64,000 nt of DNA from Prorocentrum cordatum (GCA_963575745.1 CAUYUJ010015022.1:144227-208226); one strand, 5' to 3'. Shown: positions 52,336 through 63,800, counted from the stretch's first letter. Notes: generated by a model not told the origin, from the letters alone. Made by a program: numbers and translations.

Positions 52336-52964
52336 GCTGGCGCTACGTGGCGCTCAGGGCATTGCTTCAAGTTCAGCTCATGCTCACTTGGTTTGTGTGA
52401 TGCCTGGACGTGTCGGTGCCTGATCGTGTTAGTTATACACCAATGTTGAATGACCGTTCTCGCAGACATCCTCCATTGCGCTTATCATCTGTCAGCCAGC
52501 GTGGGTCCCAATCAGTAAGTCATTTTCATTGTGGATGTGTCAGCTACGTGTTGCAAGCTACCTGGTGTAATTTACCTGGCGCAGTTGACTACCCTGCACC
52601 GCGCGTGACCACCTCCCATGCTCGTGCAATCATCCCACCCACCCATCCGCAACTTGGTTTGCAAAACCCTTGCGGCGGCGACTGCGATGACTGCTTGGTG
52701 CTGGCTGGCGCATCGCTGCGGCTGCGCTAGCGCGTGCAGGCTCGCGCGCAGAGCGGCCAGCTAGTCTGGCGCGACCGCCGCGGCAGTGGTGGCGCTGACC
52801 GCTGGGCAATTCCCAGCGCGTCTCGCAGGCCGGGCGGACGCGTGGGCACTTCAGTGCGAGTCGGTGACTCGGGCGGGCGCGGTATCGTGGCGACGTTGAC
52901 AACGGCAGACACGACGACGATAGCAGCGGTGCTGGTGACGATGATGACAATGACGACGGGCGAC

Positions 52965-53745
52965 TACATAGCGAAACCTCGTCGGACCCACCCAGCGTAC
53001 GAGGCGGCCACGAGGTGGTCACGGACGGCAGCGCTGCGAAACCTCGCAGGACCCACCAAGCGCACAAGGCGGCAACCAGGCAGGTGGCCATGGGCAGCAG
53101 CGTGGCGAAACCTCCCCGCACCCGCCTAGCGCACGAGGTGGCCACGAGGCGGCCACGTGCGGCCATGGGCGAGACCTCGCCAGACTCACCCAGAGCACGT
53201 GGCGGACACGAGGCGGCCACAGGCGGCAACGTTATGAAACCTCGCAGGGCCGACCCAGCGCTCAACGTGACCACGAGGCGGCCACGAGGCGGCTGCGAGG
53301 CGGCCGCGTGCGGCAACGTCGGGGCACATCGGCGGATCCACCCAGCGCACGAGGCGGCCACGAGGCGACCAAGGGCGGCAACGTGGCGAAACCTCGTCGG
53401 ACCCACCCAGCGCACAAGGCGGCCACGAGGCGGCTATGGGCGGCAACGTGGCGCAACCTCGCCTGACCAACCCAGCGCACGAGGCGGCCACTAGGCGGCC
53501 ACGTGCGGCAATGTGGCGAAATTTCGTGGTACCCACAGAGTGCACGAGGCGGCCACAAGGCGGCCACGGGCGGCAACGTGGCGAAACCCTCGGCGGACCA
53601 ACCCAGCACACGAGGCGGCCACGAGGCGGCCACGGGCGGCAACGTTCCGAAACCCTCGGCGGACCCACCCAGCACACGAGGCGGCCACGAGGCGGCCACG
53701 TGCGGCAACGTGGCGAAACCGTCGCCAGACCCATCCAGTTCCTCA
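52965..53745 (+). repeat. 65-66-bp tandem repeat
   Basis: Unit GGCAACGTGGCGAAACCTCG, GACCCACCCAGCGCACGAGG, CGGCCACGAGGCGGCCACG; GTGGCGAAACC words at 53384, 53449, 53514, 53579, 53645 and 53711. About 11 copies, the first half more diverged. 53745-54020 contains no recognised gene. Confidence 0.9.
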
Positions 53746-54029
53746 GTGAAGCAAGTAAGAGCCCTTCAGTGCAAGCATTGTTTGGGGAATTTTGGCTGAT
53801 CGGAGGCGAGGGGGTGAGGTCGCAGTGAAGCGGAACGCCCCCCATCGGGAGACCGGTTTCGGTTTCATGTTCGTGTCGTGCGTGCGAGCGAGGCGTGGCT
53901 GCGTGGGCGTGCGAGAGGAATGAACCCTCCTCTGGCCAGGGCGCCGCCAGGCCAAAAGACCGCCCCCCCGGGTTGTCCGGCGGTGGCGGGGGGTGTCCCG
54001 CTGGTGTCTCGTTGGTGTCCCGTCGGTGC

Positions 54030-54270
54030 CCCGTCGGTGTCAGATCGATCGTGCGTTCGGTAGTGCGAGACCGATCGTGCGTTTGATCGTAAATTCGGTA
54101 GTGGTACTGATAGTGATATCGATAGGGACATCGATCGTGATATCGATATTCATTTCAATAGCGGAATCGATTGTGCGATTGATGGTGGGATCGATCGTGG
54201 GATCGATCAAAAGATCATTCGTTATATCGGTAGTGAGGTCGATCGTGGGATCGATAGTTGATCCGATACC
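54030..54270. repeat. GATCGATCGTG block, left flank of mucin-like locus
   Basis: About 20 loose units of 10-14 bp (GATCGATCGTGGGATCGATC, GTGATATCGATA). A matching block lies at 57435-57715 on the other side of the 81-bp array. Rich in palindromic GATC and ATCGAT. Confidence 0.8.
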
Positions 54271-56230
54271 AGCAGCATCGCTACGCCCAGCACGACCGAT
54301 ACCAGCAGCATCGCTACGCCCAGCACGTCGGCGAGCAGAGCCACCGCCAGCAGCATCACGGTCGGGACGAGCACAACCGGTACCACGCCAAGCGCGTCGG
54401 CGGCCAGTACGACCGAAAGCAGCACCACGAGTGTGACGAGCACGACCGCTACCAGTAGCGCCACGACGCCTGGCACGTCTGCGAGCAGTACGACCGAGAG
54501 CAGCACCGCGAGGATGATGAGCACGTCTGGTACCAGCACCAATACGCCCAGCACGTCGGCGAGCGGTACGCCCGAGAGCAACGCCACGGGGGGGACGAGC
54601 ACGACCGAGACCAGCAGCACCACTACGCCCAGCACGTCGGCGAGCAGTACAACCGAAAGCAGCACCACGAGGGTGACGAGCACGACCGATACCAGCAGCG
54701 CCACTACGTCCAGCGGGTCGGTCAGCAGTACGACCGAGAGTAGCACCACGAGGGTGACGAGCGCGAGCGGCGCCAGCAGCACCGCTACGCCCAGCACGTC
54801 GGCGAGCAGTACGACTGAGAGCAAAACCACGAGTATGACGATCACGACCGAGACCAGCAGCACCACTACGCCCAGCACGTCGGCGAGCAGTACGACCGAG
54901 AGCAGCACCACGACTGTGACGAGCACGACCGGGGTCAGCAGCAACGTCACACCCAGCGCGTCGGCGAACAGTACGGCCTCGAGCAGCACCACGAGTGTGA
55001 CGAGCACGACCCGTACCAGCAGCACCACTACGCCCAGCGTGTCGGCGAGCAGTACGACCGTGAGCAGCACCACGAGTGTGCCGAGCACGACCGAGACCAG
55101 CAGCAACACTACGCCTAGCACGTCGGCGAGCAGTACGACCGAGAGCAGCACCACGAGAGTGACGAGCACGACCGAGACCAGCAGCACAGCCACGCCCAGC
55201 GCGTTGGCGAGCAGTACGACTGAGAACAGCACCACGAGTGTGACGAGCACGACTAGTACCAGCAGCACCACTACGCCCAGCACGTCGGCGAATAGTACAA
55301 CCGAAAGTAGCACCTTGAGTGGGACGAGCACTACTAGCACCAGCAGCACCACTACGCCCAGCAGGTCGGCGAGCGGTACGACCGAAAGCAGCACCACGAG
55401 TGGGACGAGCACATCTGGCACCAGGAATACCACTACGCCCAGCGCGTCGGCGAGCAGTACGCCCGAGGGCAGCACCACGAGTGTGGAGAGCACGACCGGT
55501 ACCAGCAGCACCGCCACGCCCAGCGCGTCGTCGAGCACTATGACCGAGAGCAGCACCATGAGGGTGACGAGCACGACTAGTACCAGCAGCACCACTACGC
55601 CCAGCACGTCGGCGAGCAGTACGACCGAGAGCAGCACCACGAGGGGAACGAGCACGACCGAGACCACCAGCACCAGTACGCCCAGCGCGTCGGCGAGCAG
55701 TACGACCAAGAGCAGCACCACGAAGGTGACGAGCGCGACCGATGCCAGAAGCACCACCACGCCCAGCACGTCGGCGAGCAGTGCGACCGGGAGCAGCACC
55801 ACGAGGGTGAGGAGCACGACCGAGACCAGCAGCACCACCACGCCCAGCACGCCGGCGAGCAGTACGACCGGGAGCAGCACCACGAGGGTGGCGACCACGA
55901 CCGAGACCAGCAGCACCACTACGCTCAGCGCGTCGGCGAGCAGTACGACCGAGAGCAGCACCATGACTGTGACGAGCACGACCGGTACCAGCAGCACCAC
56001 TACGCCCAGCACGTCGGCGAGCAGTACGACCGAGAGCAGCACCACGAGGATGGCGAGCACGACCGAGACCAGCAGCACCACTATGCCCATCACAGCGGCG
56101 AACAGTACGACCGGGAGCAACACCACGAGGGTGACGAGCACGTCCGAGACCAGCAGCACCACTACGCCGAGCACGTCGGCGAGCAGTACGACCGAGAGCA
56201 ACACCGCGAGGGCGACGAGCACGACCCAGT
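54270..56230. repeat. 81-bp tandem array, about 24 copies
   Basis: Unit: CAGCACCACTACGCCCAGC, ACGTCGGCGAGCAGTACGAC, CGAGAGCAGCACCACGAG, GGTGACGAGCACGACCGAGAC. The period is 81 bp = 27 codons, without frame-breaking indels over almost 2 kb. Reading frames are open on both strands. The array is degenerate at its left end (54257-54430), where shorter units occur. Confidence 0.95.
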
Positions 56231-56709
56231 GCAGTACACATGACAGCACCAGCTCTACGCGGACACCCGCGAGGGGGACCAGACACTCAGTAGGCAGCAC
56301 CACGACCGGCACCAGGGGCAGCATTACAGAGAGCAGCATTCCTGCGTGGACAGCCGCGAGTGGGCCCAGCAGCACCACAGAGGGCACCACACCTGACAGC
56401 GGCCGCTCTACGCTGACATCGGCCGGTCGGGCAGGTCAGAGCGGCACCACGGCGCTACCAGCCGGACGGCGACCAGCAGCACAGAGTGGAACAGCAGCTC
56501 CAGCGATACCAGCACCGTCGGCACGACCTGGACCAGCAGCGCCAGCCGGAGCAGAAGCATCAGCGTCACCAGCACGGCAGCCCCACCTGCCCCAGCAGCC
56601 GCAGCAGTCACCAGGGCGCCCGAGGAGGAGGAGGATGGCCAGCAACTACGACGAGTACCACCAGCACACGGCGATCATGAAGAGCGACGGGTTTGTGCAG
56701 ACGGTGTGA
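54514..56709 (+). CDS. Ser/Thr-rich mucin-like repeat protein
   Basis: The frame is open from about 54433 to TGA 56707-56709; the first ATG is 54514 (731 codons). About 21 repeats of 27 residues, e.g. TSSTTTPSTSASSTTESS then TTRVTSTTE, are over 60% Ser plus Thr, the composition of heavily O-glycosylated mucin-like or wall proteins. After the array a non-repeat Ala/Pro/Arg-rich stretch leads to a unique end, MASNYDEYHQHTAIMKSDGF then VQTV. I favour this frame because it extends past the array into unique sequence and has a regular Ser/Thr pattern. No signal peptide is seen at the ATG, so an upstream exon may be missing. Antisense frames of similar length exist, so coding is not certain. Confidence 0.45.
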   Translation: MMSTSGTSTNTPSTSASGTPESNATGGTSTTETSSTTTPSTSASSTTESSTTRVTSTTDTSSATTSSGSVSSTTESSTTRVTSASGASSTATPSTSASSTTESKTTSMTITTETSSTTTPSTSASSTTESSTTTVTSTTGVSSNVTPSASANSTASSSTTSVTSTTRTSSTTTPSVSASSTTVSSTTSVPSTTETSSNTTPSTSASSTTESSTTRVTSTTETSSTATPSALASSTTENSTTSVTSTTSTSSTTTPSTSANSTTESSTLSGTSTTSTSSTTTPSRSASGTTESSTTSGTSTSGTRNTTTPSASASSTPEGSTTSVESTTGTSSTATPSASSSTMTESSTMRVTSTTSTSSTTTPSTSASSTTESSTTRGTSTTETTSTSTPSASASSTTKSSTTKVTSATDARSTTTPSTSASSATGSSTTRVRSTTETSSTTTPSTPASSTTGSSTTRVATTTETSSTTTLSASASSTTESSTMTVTSTTGTSSTTTPSTSASSTTESSTTRMASTTETSSTTMPITAANSTTGSNTTRVTSTSETSSTTTPSTSASSTTESNTARATSTTQCSTHDSTSSTRTPARGTRHSVGSTTTGTRGSITESSIPAWTAASGPSSTTEGTTPDSGRSTLTSAGRAGQSGTTALPAGRRPAAQSGTAAPAIPAPSARPGPAAPAGAEASASPARQPHLPQQPQQSPGRPRRRRMASNYDEYHQHTAIMKSDGFVQTV

Positions 56710-57434
56710 TGCAATGTTCAGGTTTGCCTTGATTGCTCCTCCCTTCTCTCCTTCTCCGCCTCTCAGTGTAATTTGGTGCATGGGCAGCGTGTGTGGGCCT
56801 AGCTCACGGCCGCGTTTGGCCGACCCCACGGGCCGCTTCGCGTCGCCCTCGGCTCGTCTTCTCGTCGCCTGATGTCGGCCCTCCGATGCTGCGGGGCACG
56901 GCTGTGCCTCATCACCGTAGTTATTTCATTTACAAACTTTGGCGAGTGCTTGCACCCATACCTGCATCTCCCGCTTTTGCGGCTTGCGTGTCTTGCCCTT
57001 TTCCTCCTCCGCCCTCTTCTCGCCCCCTTCTTTTCTGCCCGGTTTCACCAGATGAGGCGGTTCCTATCGAGACGCTTCCTTTTTATCTCGAGCTGGGTTT
57101 CAAACAGAGCTCGAAGCTGTCCGGGCGGCAACATTGGTTCATTTCAAGCATGCGACTTTTCCGACCGGCGTTGATGCTGTAGGGTAATCCACAGCAGCCG
57201 CCGCGGTGTGGCGTTGTGTGTTGAATCCGTTTGTGCTGTCTTCCCCTTCCTCCCTCCTCCGCTGCGTTCCCCGCGTGGCGCGCTTTGCTCCTGCGTGTTC
57301 CTCTTACCTGCGAGCGGTGCTGACGTAGCGCAGGCGTTCCGAGGCAGCGGTTCCCCCCGCGCGCTGGAAGCGTATGATCCAGGTGCTCGCTCCGTGATCC
57401 GAAGGCTGCGGAAGGTCATGTGGTGGGGGAAAAA
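56710..57434. other. no recognised gene
   Basis: Short frames only; pyrimidine-rich at 56740-56765 and 57240-57265, which could be 3' UTR of the Ser/Thr-rich gene. Nothing further is supported. Confidence 0.5.
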
Positions 57435-57716
57435 ATCGACAGTTCATCCGATAGTGAGATCGATTGCGATATTGTGATATCGTTAGTGTGATCGATCGTG
57501 AAATAAATCGACTGAGATCCATAGCGAGATCGGTAGAGAGATCGATCGTGATATTGACGGTGAGAGGGATCGGTCGTGTTACCGATAGTGTTATCGATCT
57601 TCAGATCGATATGCAGCTTGATAGTGATATCGATCGTGCGATCGATCGTGTGAGTCATATCGATCGTGAAATCGATAGTGAGATCGATCGTGAGATCGAT
57701 GGTGATATCGATTGAG
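57435..57716. repeat. GATCGATCGTG block, right flank
   Basis: About 25 loose units (GATCGATCGTGATATTGACG, GAGATCGATAGTG). Same family and orientation as 54030-54270. The following stretch to 60400 has only isolated low-complexity words and short frames; no gene is supported. Confidence 0.8.
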
Positions 57717-58559
57717 TGACACGTTGGCCCCCCTCGAACCTCCAACCTCATTCTCCCCTGAAGGATGGCCGTATAGGCATAAGAGTTTACGTGTCAGTCT
57801 CCTTGGACGATGTTTTTTCTGGAAGAGGGGATTGTCGACTACCGGGATATCCTCTTCACTGTGCAAGTTGTTTTTTTGCTGGGCCATGCAGGCGGGCTGC
57901 CGCCGCCTCACGGGCCGCGCATTATAAATATAGGTATAGGTAAATCGTGTGCAAGATCTACGGTATTTAATTCGATTTGTTTATCTATCCTCTTGAAGAG
58001 CCTTGCACATGAAGCTGCCTGTGCAATGCCCTTCCTCCTTCTCCTGGCCTCTCTGTGGGAGTCGGAATCTTCACGGGGCCCGCTCGTTCGAGCATGGCCT
58101 CCGTCCCCCTATGCGACGGCGGAGTGTTGTGGCGTTCGCTGCTGCTCGTGGCTGCCTTCCGATCGCAGGCGTGGGTTGAGGCGCTGTCGTTGCCCAAGGG
58201 GTATAAGTGACTCAAGCGGTCGTGCCGGCCGCTCTGCTCTCGGCAGCTCTGCATGGTGGGGTGGCTGCTGGTGCGGAGCCTTTCCGCCACAGCCCCTCAT
58301 GGCTTCTTTGGGTTGCCGGCCGGTCGCGCCCCCCAGGGGCTGGCGGCAGGCCAGGCGCGGGGCACGGCGGGCGCGCACCGCACCGTTTTTTTTTGTTCCA
58401 CTCGGGCTGGGCATCATGGAGGGGCCGACCGGGCAGCAGGGCGCAGGAGAGGGGGGGGGGTTGAGGAGGATGGGCTTCCCACATGTGGTCCGAGCAGACG
58501 GGGTCGGAGGAACGCGCCGTATCACCAATGCATTGGCGACGCGGCTCGACATTGAGCCA

Positions 58560-58650
58560 GATTTTCTCCACGCCGACGACGCCGATGCGTCGCCATTGTC
58601 GTCGATGCATCGCTGATGCATCGGCGATGCGTTGGTGACGCGTCCCGATC
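58560..58650. repeat. CGATGCATCG palindromic repeat
   Basis: CGCCGATGCGTCGCCATTG, CGTCGATGCATCGCTGATGC, ATCGGCGATGCGTTGG; same kind as in the presumed OPR-gene intron at 49600. Confidence 0.7.
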
Positions 58651-60413
58651 CTCCGACCCCATCTACTCAGACTCCTGCTGAAAGGCCTGCGAGGAGGGCC
58701 TCCTGGTGCCGAGCGCGAGCGGTGTGAACAAGGAAGTGCATGGTTGAATTCCCTTGCTGTGGCGAAAAGGGCGTGCTGGCACCGCTTCGCTGTGCCATCG
58801 AGAGCTCTCGTGACCTTGCCGCGCCAGTGCTGCTGATGCTGCCCGTCCTGGCCGCCAAGACAGCAGCTCCCAGCAAAGCGAGGTCCTATCGTCCGCGGCA
58901 CCTTCCAGTTCACCTCCACGAATCATGGGAGGAACGCGGCGTTTAATCTGAGGCGGCAGGATGAGCCATGAAGGTGAAACGGCTGGAGGATTGCAGGGAG
59001 AGAGGGAGGGGAACCAGGGTGGAAGGTAGACAGAGGGTACCCGTAACAGGGTGTGGATGGTGGAGGTCAGTAGATGGAATGGCGTGGCGGAAACGATGTG
59101 GAGGGGGAATGCGGGGAGTAGGCAGGGAATGGGGGAAGGGAGAGCAGTAGGGTTGGCAGTGTGTGTGTGTGTGTTTGCTTGGGTGTTGCGGCTGCCGCTA
59201 CTCCTTGCATCCCCTTGGCTGCCCCCCTGTCGTCCTGCCCCTGTCTCCCCCCTGTGTCCTCCTGCCCACAGGGCCTCGTTGCTGTCTGTTTCCTCGTCAT
59301 CTGCGCGCCGCCGCTGCGGGTCGTTCACTCTGCACCTACCTTGCTCCCACCGCACTGTACCACTGCTCCCCTGCCATTTCCCGTCCCGCGTTTCTGCCCT
59401 CTTCCTCGTTGCTCCCTCGCGATTGCTCAGTCGCGAGTGATGCGGTTAATCCCCTATGGGCCTATGGGCGGATCCAGTATCTCCATGCCGCACGATCTGG
59501 GCCAGCCCGGGCGGCGCGCCGCTGCACGCGTGGTCGCGACGGTATCTGTACATGTTTATATATACACATATATACACCGTACCTGCACCCTCTAACCACC
59601 ACGAAAGTGTCTCAGCAGCTTTTCTTTCGAGAGTGGCGGCCACAGTGGGAGGGAGGCGCCACATTACATCCCCCCCCTGGCCCCCTCCCCCTCCTTATAA
59701 TGCCCATTATTTCCGAAAATGAAGAAACGCGCTCCAAATATCCTTACATGAATCTTGGTTGCACGCTCCTTAGCATACGGTGCCCCTGTGATCAGAGTGT
59801 TGATCCGTTGACCGGTTTCGGGGGTCTCGCGTCTCCCCACACTGACCGTCGCATTAACAGCGCCCACACGATTTAAGTTAGCTCTCCAGCGATGCGGTCC
59901 GCGCAGCTGGACCGAATAGTATGGATGATCTAGCTGTTCTGATTGTTTTAGCTGTTTTGGCTGTTCTGGTTGTGCTGGCTGCGGTTTGCGGGCTGCTGTC
60001 GTCGCCGCTGTCGCTTTTTGTCGTCTTCGTTATTGTGGCTGTCGCCGTTGTTGACGTCGTCCTTAGATTGCCGCCAATCCTGCTCAGCTCCTGTTTTCTG
60101 CTATGCCTCTTGATGCCGTTGCTCTGCCGCATTTGCTCGCGCCTCCGCCCTCTTCGGTTTGGTGCCCACTATCCTTGTGGTGAGGTTTGGGCATATGAAG
60201 GTGAATGCGGCAGCTTACCGCCGCGTCGACGCGGCACCGACCCGAGCGCGGGCGTTCAAGGTTGAACGCCGCCCGTGGCCCGAAATCGGCAGACAAAAGA
60301 CGATCTGTGAAATCGAGAAACCGCGATCACTCAAGGCATGAACGATCGACGCGATGTCAGAACTAACCTCACGTCGTCACGACACGAACCTGCTGAAGGC
60401 GTTTGAGAAGGAT

Positions 60414-60426
60414 TGGTGGATGCTGC

Positions 60427-60457
<31 letters not shown>

Positions 60458-60672
60458 GGTGGGGTGGTGGTGGTGACGGTGGTGATGCTGATGAGGATGA
60501 TTATGATGGTGAGGATGATGCCAATGACGATGACGGTGGTGGTGATCAGGAGTCGCATGATGATGAAGATGATGATGGTGACGGTGACGATGATAATGTT
60601 GCTGCTGATGCTGTAGGACGATGACGATGATGACGGTGATGACGATGCTGATGATATTGATGATGATCCGTA
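60414..60672 (+). repeat. (GAT)n-type microsatellite
   Basis: Imperfect GAT/GGT/GAC trinucleotides over 250 bp, followed directly by ATCCGTAAGGGCTTCGCCCC and CTGCCGCC, also found at 62980-63020. Confidence 0.9.
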
Positions 60673-60944
60673 AGGGCTTCGCCCCCTGCCGCCTGCCCCC
60701 TCTCTACTCTATCAGAGTGGGATACGTCAGAGCTATATTGGGATGTTCGGGTGCCGTCTTGATGACATTCGGGAGCGTCATGCCAGGGCGGCTGGCGATG
60801 AGCAAAGCAGATTGATTTGTTGAAGTTGTTGTTGAACGCTTTGTTGCCTTCTTGGCATTTTCCTCCAGTTGTTCACTGGAAGCGCTCTGGGAACGGCTGG
60901 GGATTGCTTCAGGCAGTCTCTGGGAAGGTTATTTGTTCCTGCTC

Positions 60945-61215
60945 TGGAGCAGGAGTGGCGCCTTTGGGCAGCTTCCGCGAGGTGGATTCGTAGCGTGGGG
61001 GGTGCGCGCGAATTTGGTGTAATTTCCAAGGGGTCGTGGCCTCGGGGACGCGAATGTGGCGTAATTTACAAGGGATCGTGGCCTGGGGGGCGCGACAGCG
61101 GCGTAATTTACGAGGGATCGTTGCCTCGGTGGCGCGAATGTGGCGTAATTCACACGGGATCGTTGCCTCTGGGGCGCAAGTGTGGCGTAACTTGCGAGGG
61201 ATCGTGGCCTGGGGG
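60945..61215. repeat. 42-bp tandem repeat, block 1
   Basis: GTAATTTAC words at 61061, 61103, 61145 and 61187, an exact 42-bp period: GTAATTTACAAGGGATCGTG, GCCTCGGGGGCGCGAATGTG. Preceded by a unit head TTGGGCAGCTTCCGCGAGG that is repeated at 61345. Confidence 0.9.
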
Positions 61216-61900
61216 GGGTGAATGTGGAACCCACCACCGAATTTTCCAGAAACGGGGGGGGCAAAAGAATATCAGCGGAGCACATAATATCAAAATACAG
61301 ACAATTATTGTTTTTCTGCTTTGGAGAGGGGGAGCGCCTTTTCGGCAGCCTCCGCAAGGCGGAATCGTGGCCTCGGGGGCGCGCCCGCTGCGTAATTTAC
61401 AATGGATCGTGGCGTCAGGGGCGCGAATTTGTTCTAATTTACAAGGGATCGTGGCCTCGGGAGCGCGACAATGATGTACATTACATAGGATCGTGGCTTC
61501 GGGGGCGCGAACGCGCGGTAAATTACGAGGGATCGTGGCCTCGAGGGCGCGAATGTGGAGTAATTTGCAAAGGATCGTAGCCTCGGAGACGCACGTGCGG
61601 CGTAACTTACGAAGGATCGTGGCCTCGGAGACGCGAACGTAGCGTAATTTACAACGGATCGTGGCCTCGGGGGCGCGAACGCGGAGTAAATTACGAGGGA
61701 TCGTGGCCTCGAGGGCGCGAATGTGGAGTAATTTGCAAAGGATCGTGGCCTCGGAGACGCACGTGCGGCGCAAATTACAAAGGATCGTGGCCTCGGAGAC
61801 GCGAGCGTAGCGTAATTTACGAAGGATCGTGGCCTCGGGGGCGCGAACACAGCGTGATTTGCAATGGATTCTGGCTTCGGGGGCACGAAACTCAAGTATT
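61216..61900. repeat. spacer plus 42-bp tandem repeat, block 2
   Basis: A spacer (61216-61320, with CATAATATCAAAATACAGAC) is followed by a second head (61320-61370) and 12 or more 42-bp units to 61890. In the minus frame the units give 14-residue repeats (APPRPRSLVNYATF). Both strands are open, so I do not call a gene. Confidence 0.9.
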
Positions 61901-61904
61901 TTTA

Positions 61905-62100
61905 CGTGTCCCACGCCCCCCCCAGAAATTCTGAGAACCCTCCCGGGGGACGCTAACCAGGCTGGTTTTCGGCTCCCCCCCCTCGCGCGGACAGTAACAA
62001 TTTACAGTAGGAAGCAGAAAGCAGTATTGTAACAATGGAAACTGGAAACTGGAACTGGCACAGGGAGCAGCAACCTTAAGCCTCGCAGCCTGATGGCCCC
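61905..62100 (+). repeat. dispersed repeat GCGCGG..ACAGTAA..GAAACTGGAAACTGG
   Basis: CTCCCCCCCTCGCGCGGACAG, AGCAGTATTGTAACAATGG, AAACTGGAAACTGGAACTGG matches 63865-63985 (CTCCCCCCTCGCGCGGTCC, GCAGAACTGTAACAGTG, AAAACTGGAAGC). Both copies follow tandem-repeat arrays. Confidence 0.65.
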
Positions 62101-62114
62101 GCAAGGGGGCCGGC

Positions 62115-62307
62115 GGATTGTGATGGTGGTGGTGATGATGATGATAATTCTGACAATGACGACGATTGATGATGAGGACTGGTATGTTGATGATGATCAT
62201 CATCATGATGTGGCTGTTGATGATGGTGGTATTGATGACGATAACGATGATGATGCTGATGATGATGATGATGATGATTATGATGATGATGATGATGATG
62301 ACGATGG

Positions 62308-62369
<62 letters not shown>

Positions 62370-62460
62370 CGCCTGCTGTTGATGTTGATGGTGATGGTGA
62401 CGGTGCTGCTGCTGATGATGATGATGATGATGCTGATGATGACGATGACGATGAGAAGGA
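62115..62460 (+). repeat. (GAT)n microsatellite
   Basis: About 100 GAT-type trinucleotides, nearly perfect at 62260-62370, reading poly-Asp or poly-Met. From 62460 to 63150 only the ATCCGTAAGGGCTTCGCCCC word at 62980 is recognisable. Confidence 0.95.
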
Positions 62461-63154
62461 CAAATGTGAGAAGGAGAAGGGATTGTGGGTGCTGTGAGGT
62501 ATCCTTCTAAATGCTGCTGGGGGCCGGGTAAGCAGCGGAGGGAAGGGGCTGCCAGGCCAGTTTACACGAAGACGGAGCAGGCGAACGGCCTGAACGTGAT
62601 GCTGCACCCCAGGGCGCGCATGAAACGGGGCCCAATGTTCGCAGATGCTATCCAGGTGCCTGCGGCAAATTTGCTGGCAGAAACCTTGAGTTCCTACCAG
62701 ACTTCTCGTGGCATTTTAACTCGACGTCGAGCAGGCGCGGTGGAGGCTAGTCGTAGATCGTGACGCTGGTGATATTCGATCCCACGATGTGCCGATGGTC
62801 CGATGTATTCGGTCAGATTTTGTTGCTCTTTTAGTATGACTTCGCGATCCAGCTGCGAACGGTCCGGAAGCCATTGTAGTCGTGGATGTAATTTGGCCGG
62901 TGTCAGTTGTGATGGGCATCACGGACGGCCGGGCACAAGGGACGGAACAGGCGTGACTGTCGCCGTCCTGGTTCAATCATATCCGTAAGGGCTTCGCCCC
63001 CTGCCGCCGGCCCCCTCTCTCGGAGAATGGGCCATGGAAGAGCGAAGTCATGAGGCTTTGGCTTCACCGTGAAGCAGCGTCGGAACTTCATGCGAAGTCG
63101 ATGGGTAATTGGCAAGACGAATGGAGATTGCGAGTCTATTGTTGCACTCGCTGT

Positions 63155-63800
63155 TGTATGAATTTCAGAAGTGTGGCAAATCCCTTGTGTTTTTGGACTG
63201 CATGAGGGCTGCCAGCAAATTTAAAACATGTAGCAAATCCCCTTTGCTTTCGGACCCTGACCTCGCCGATCTGCGTGAGGGGTGCCACTGAATTTCAGAC
63301 ATGTGGCAAATCCCCTGTGTTTTTGGACCCTGACCGCGCCGATCTGCGTGAGGGGTGCCACTGGATTTCAGAAATGTGGCAAATCCCATGTGTTTTTGGG
63401 CCCTGACCCCGCGAATCTGCGTGAGTGGTGCCACCGGATTTCAGAATTGTGGCAAATCCTTTTTGTTTTTGGACCCTGACCCCGCCGATCTGCGTGAGAG
63501 GTGCCAGCAAATTTCAGAAATGTGGCAAATCCCTTGTGTTTTTGAACCCTGACCCCGCCGATCTGGTGAGGGGTGCTACCGAATGTCAGAAATGTAGCAA
63601 ATCCCCTTTATCTTTGGACCCTGACCCCGCCGATCTGCATAAGGGGTGCCAGAAAATTTGAGAAGTGTGGCAAATCCCATGTGTTTTTGCACCCTGACCG
63701 CGCCGATCTGCGTGAGGGGTGCCACCGAATTCCAGAAATGTCGCAAATCCCATGTGTTTTTGGACCCTGACCCCGCCGATCTGCGTGAGGGGTGTTTATT
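63155..63800 (+). repeat. 73-bp tandem repeat, about 9 copies
   Basis: TGGCAAATCC words at 63304, 63377, 63450, 63523, 63595 (variant), 63668 and 63740 give a 72-73 bp period. Unit: ATTTCAGAAATGTGGCAAATCC, GTGTTTTTGGACCCTGACCC, CGCCGATCTGCGTGAGGGGTGCCAC. Not a multiple of three, so translations shift frame each unit; non-coding. Confidence 0.95.

Noticed and set aside
54040-56390. Antisense frames of 748 and 722 codons opposite the Ser/Thr-rich gene.
   Set aside because: They are mirror products of the 81-bp unit. The Val/Leu-rich one is too uniformly hydrophobic, and neither continues into credible unique sequence.
59921-60265. Strongly hydrophobic 114-codon frame resembling a membrane protein.
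   Set aside because: The segment is built from repeated GTTTTGGCTGTTCTG words, so hydrophobicity follows from low complexity; no other support.
62093-62510. Poly-Asp and poly-Met frames.
   Set aside because: They are products of the (GAT)n microsatellite.
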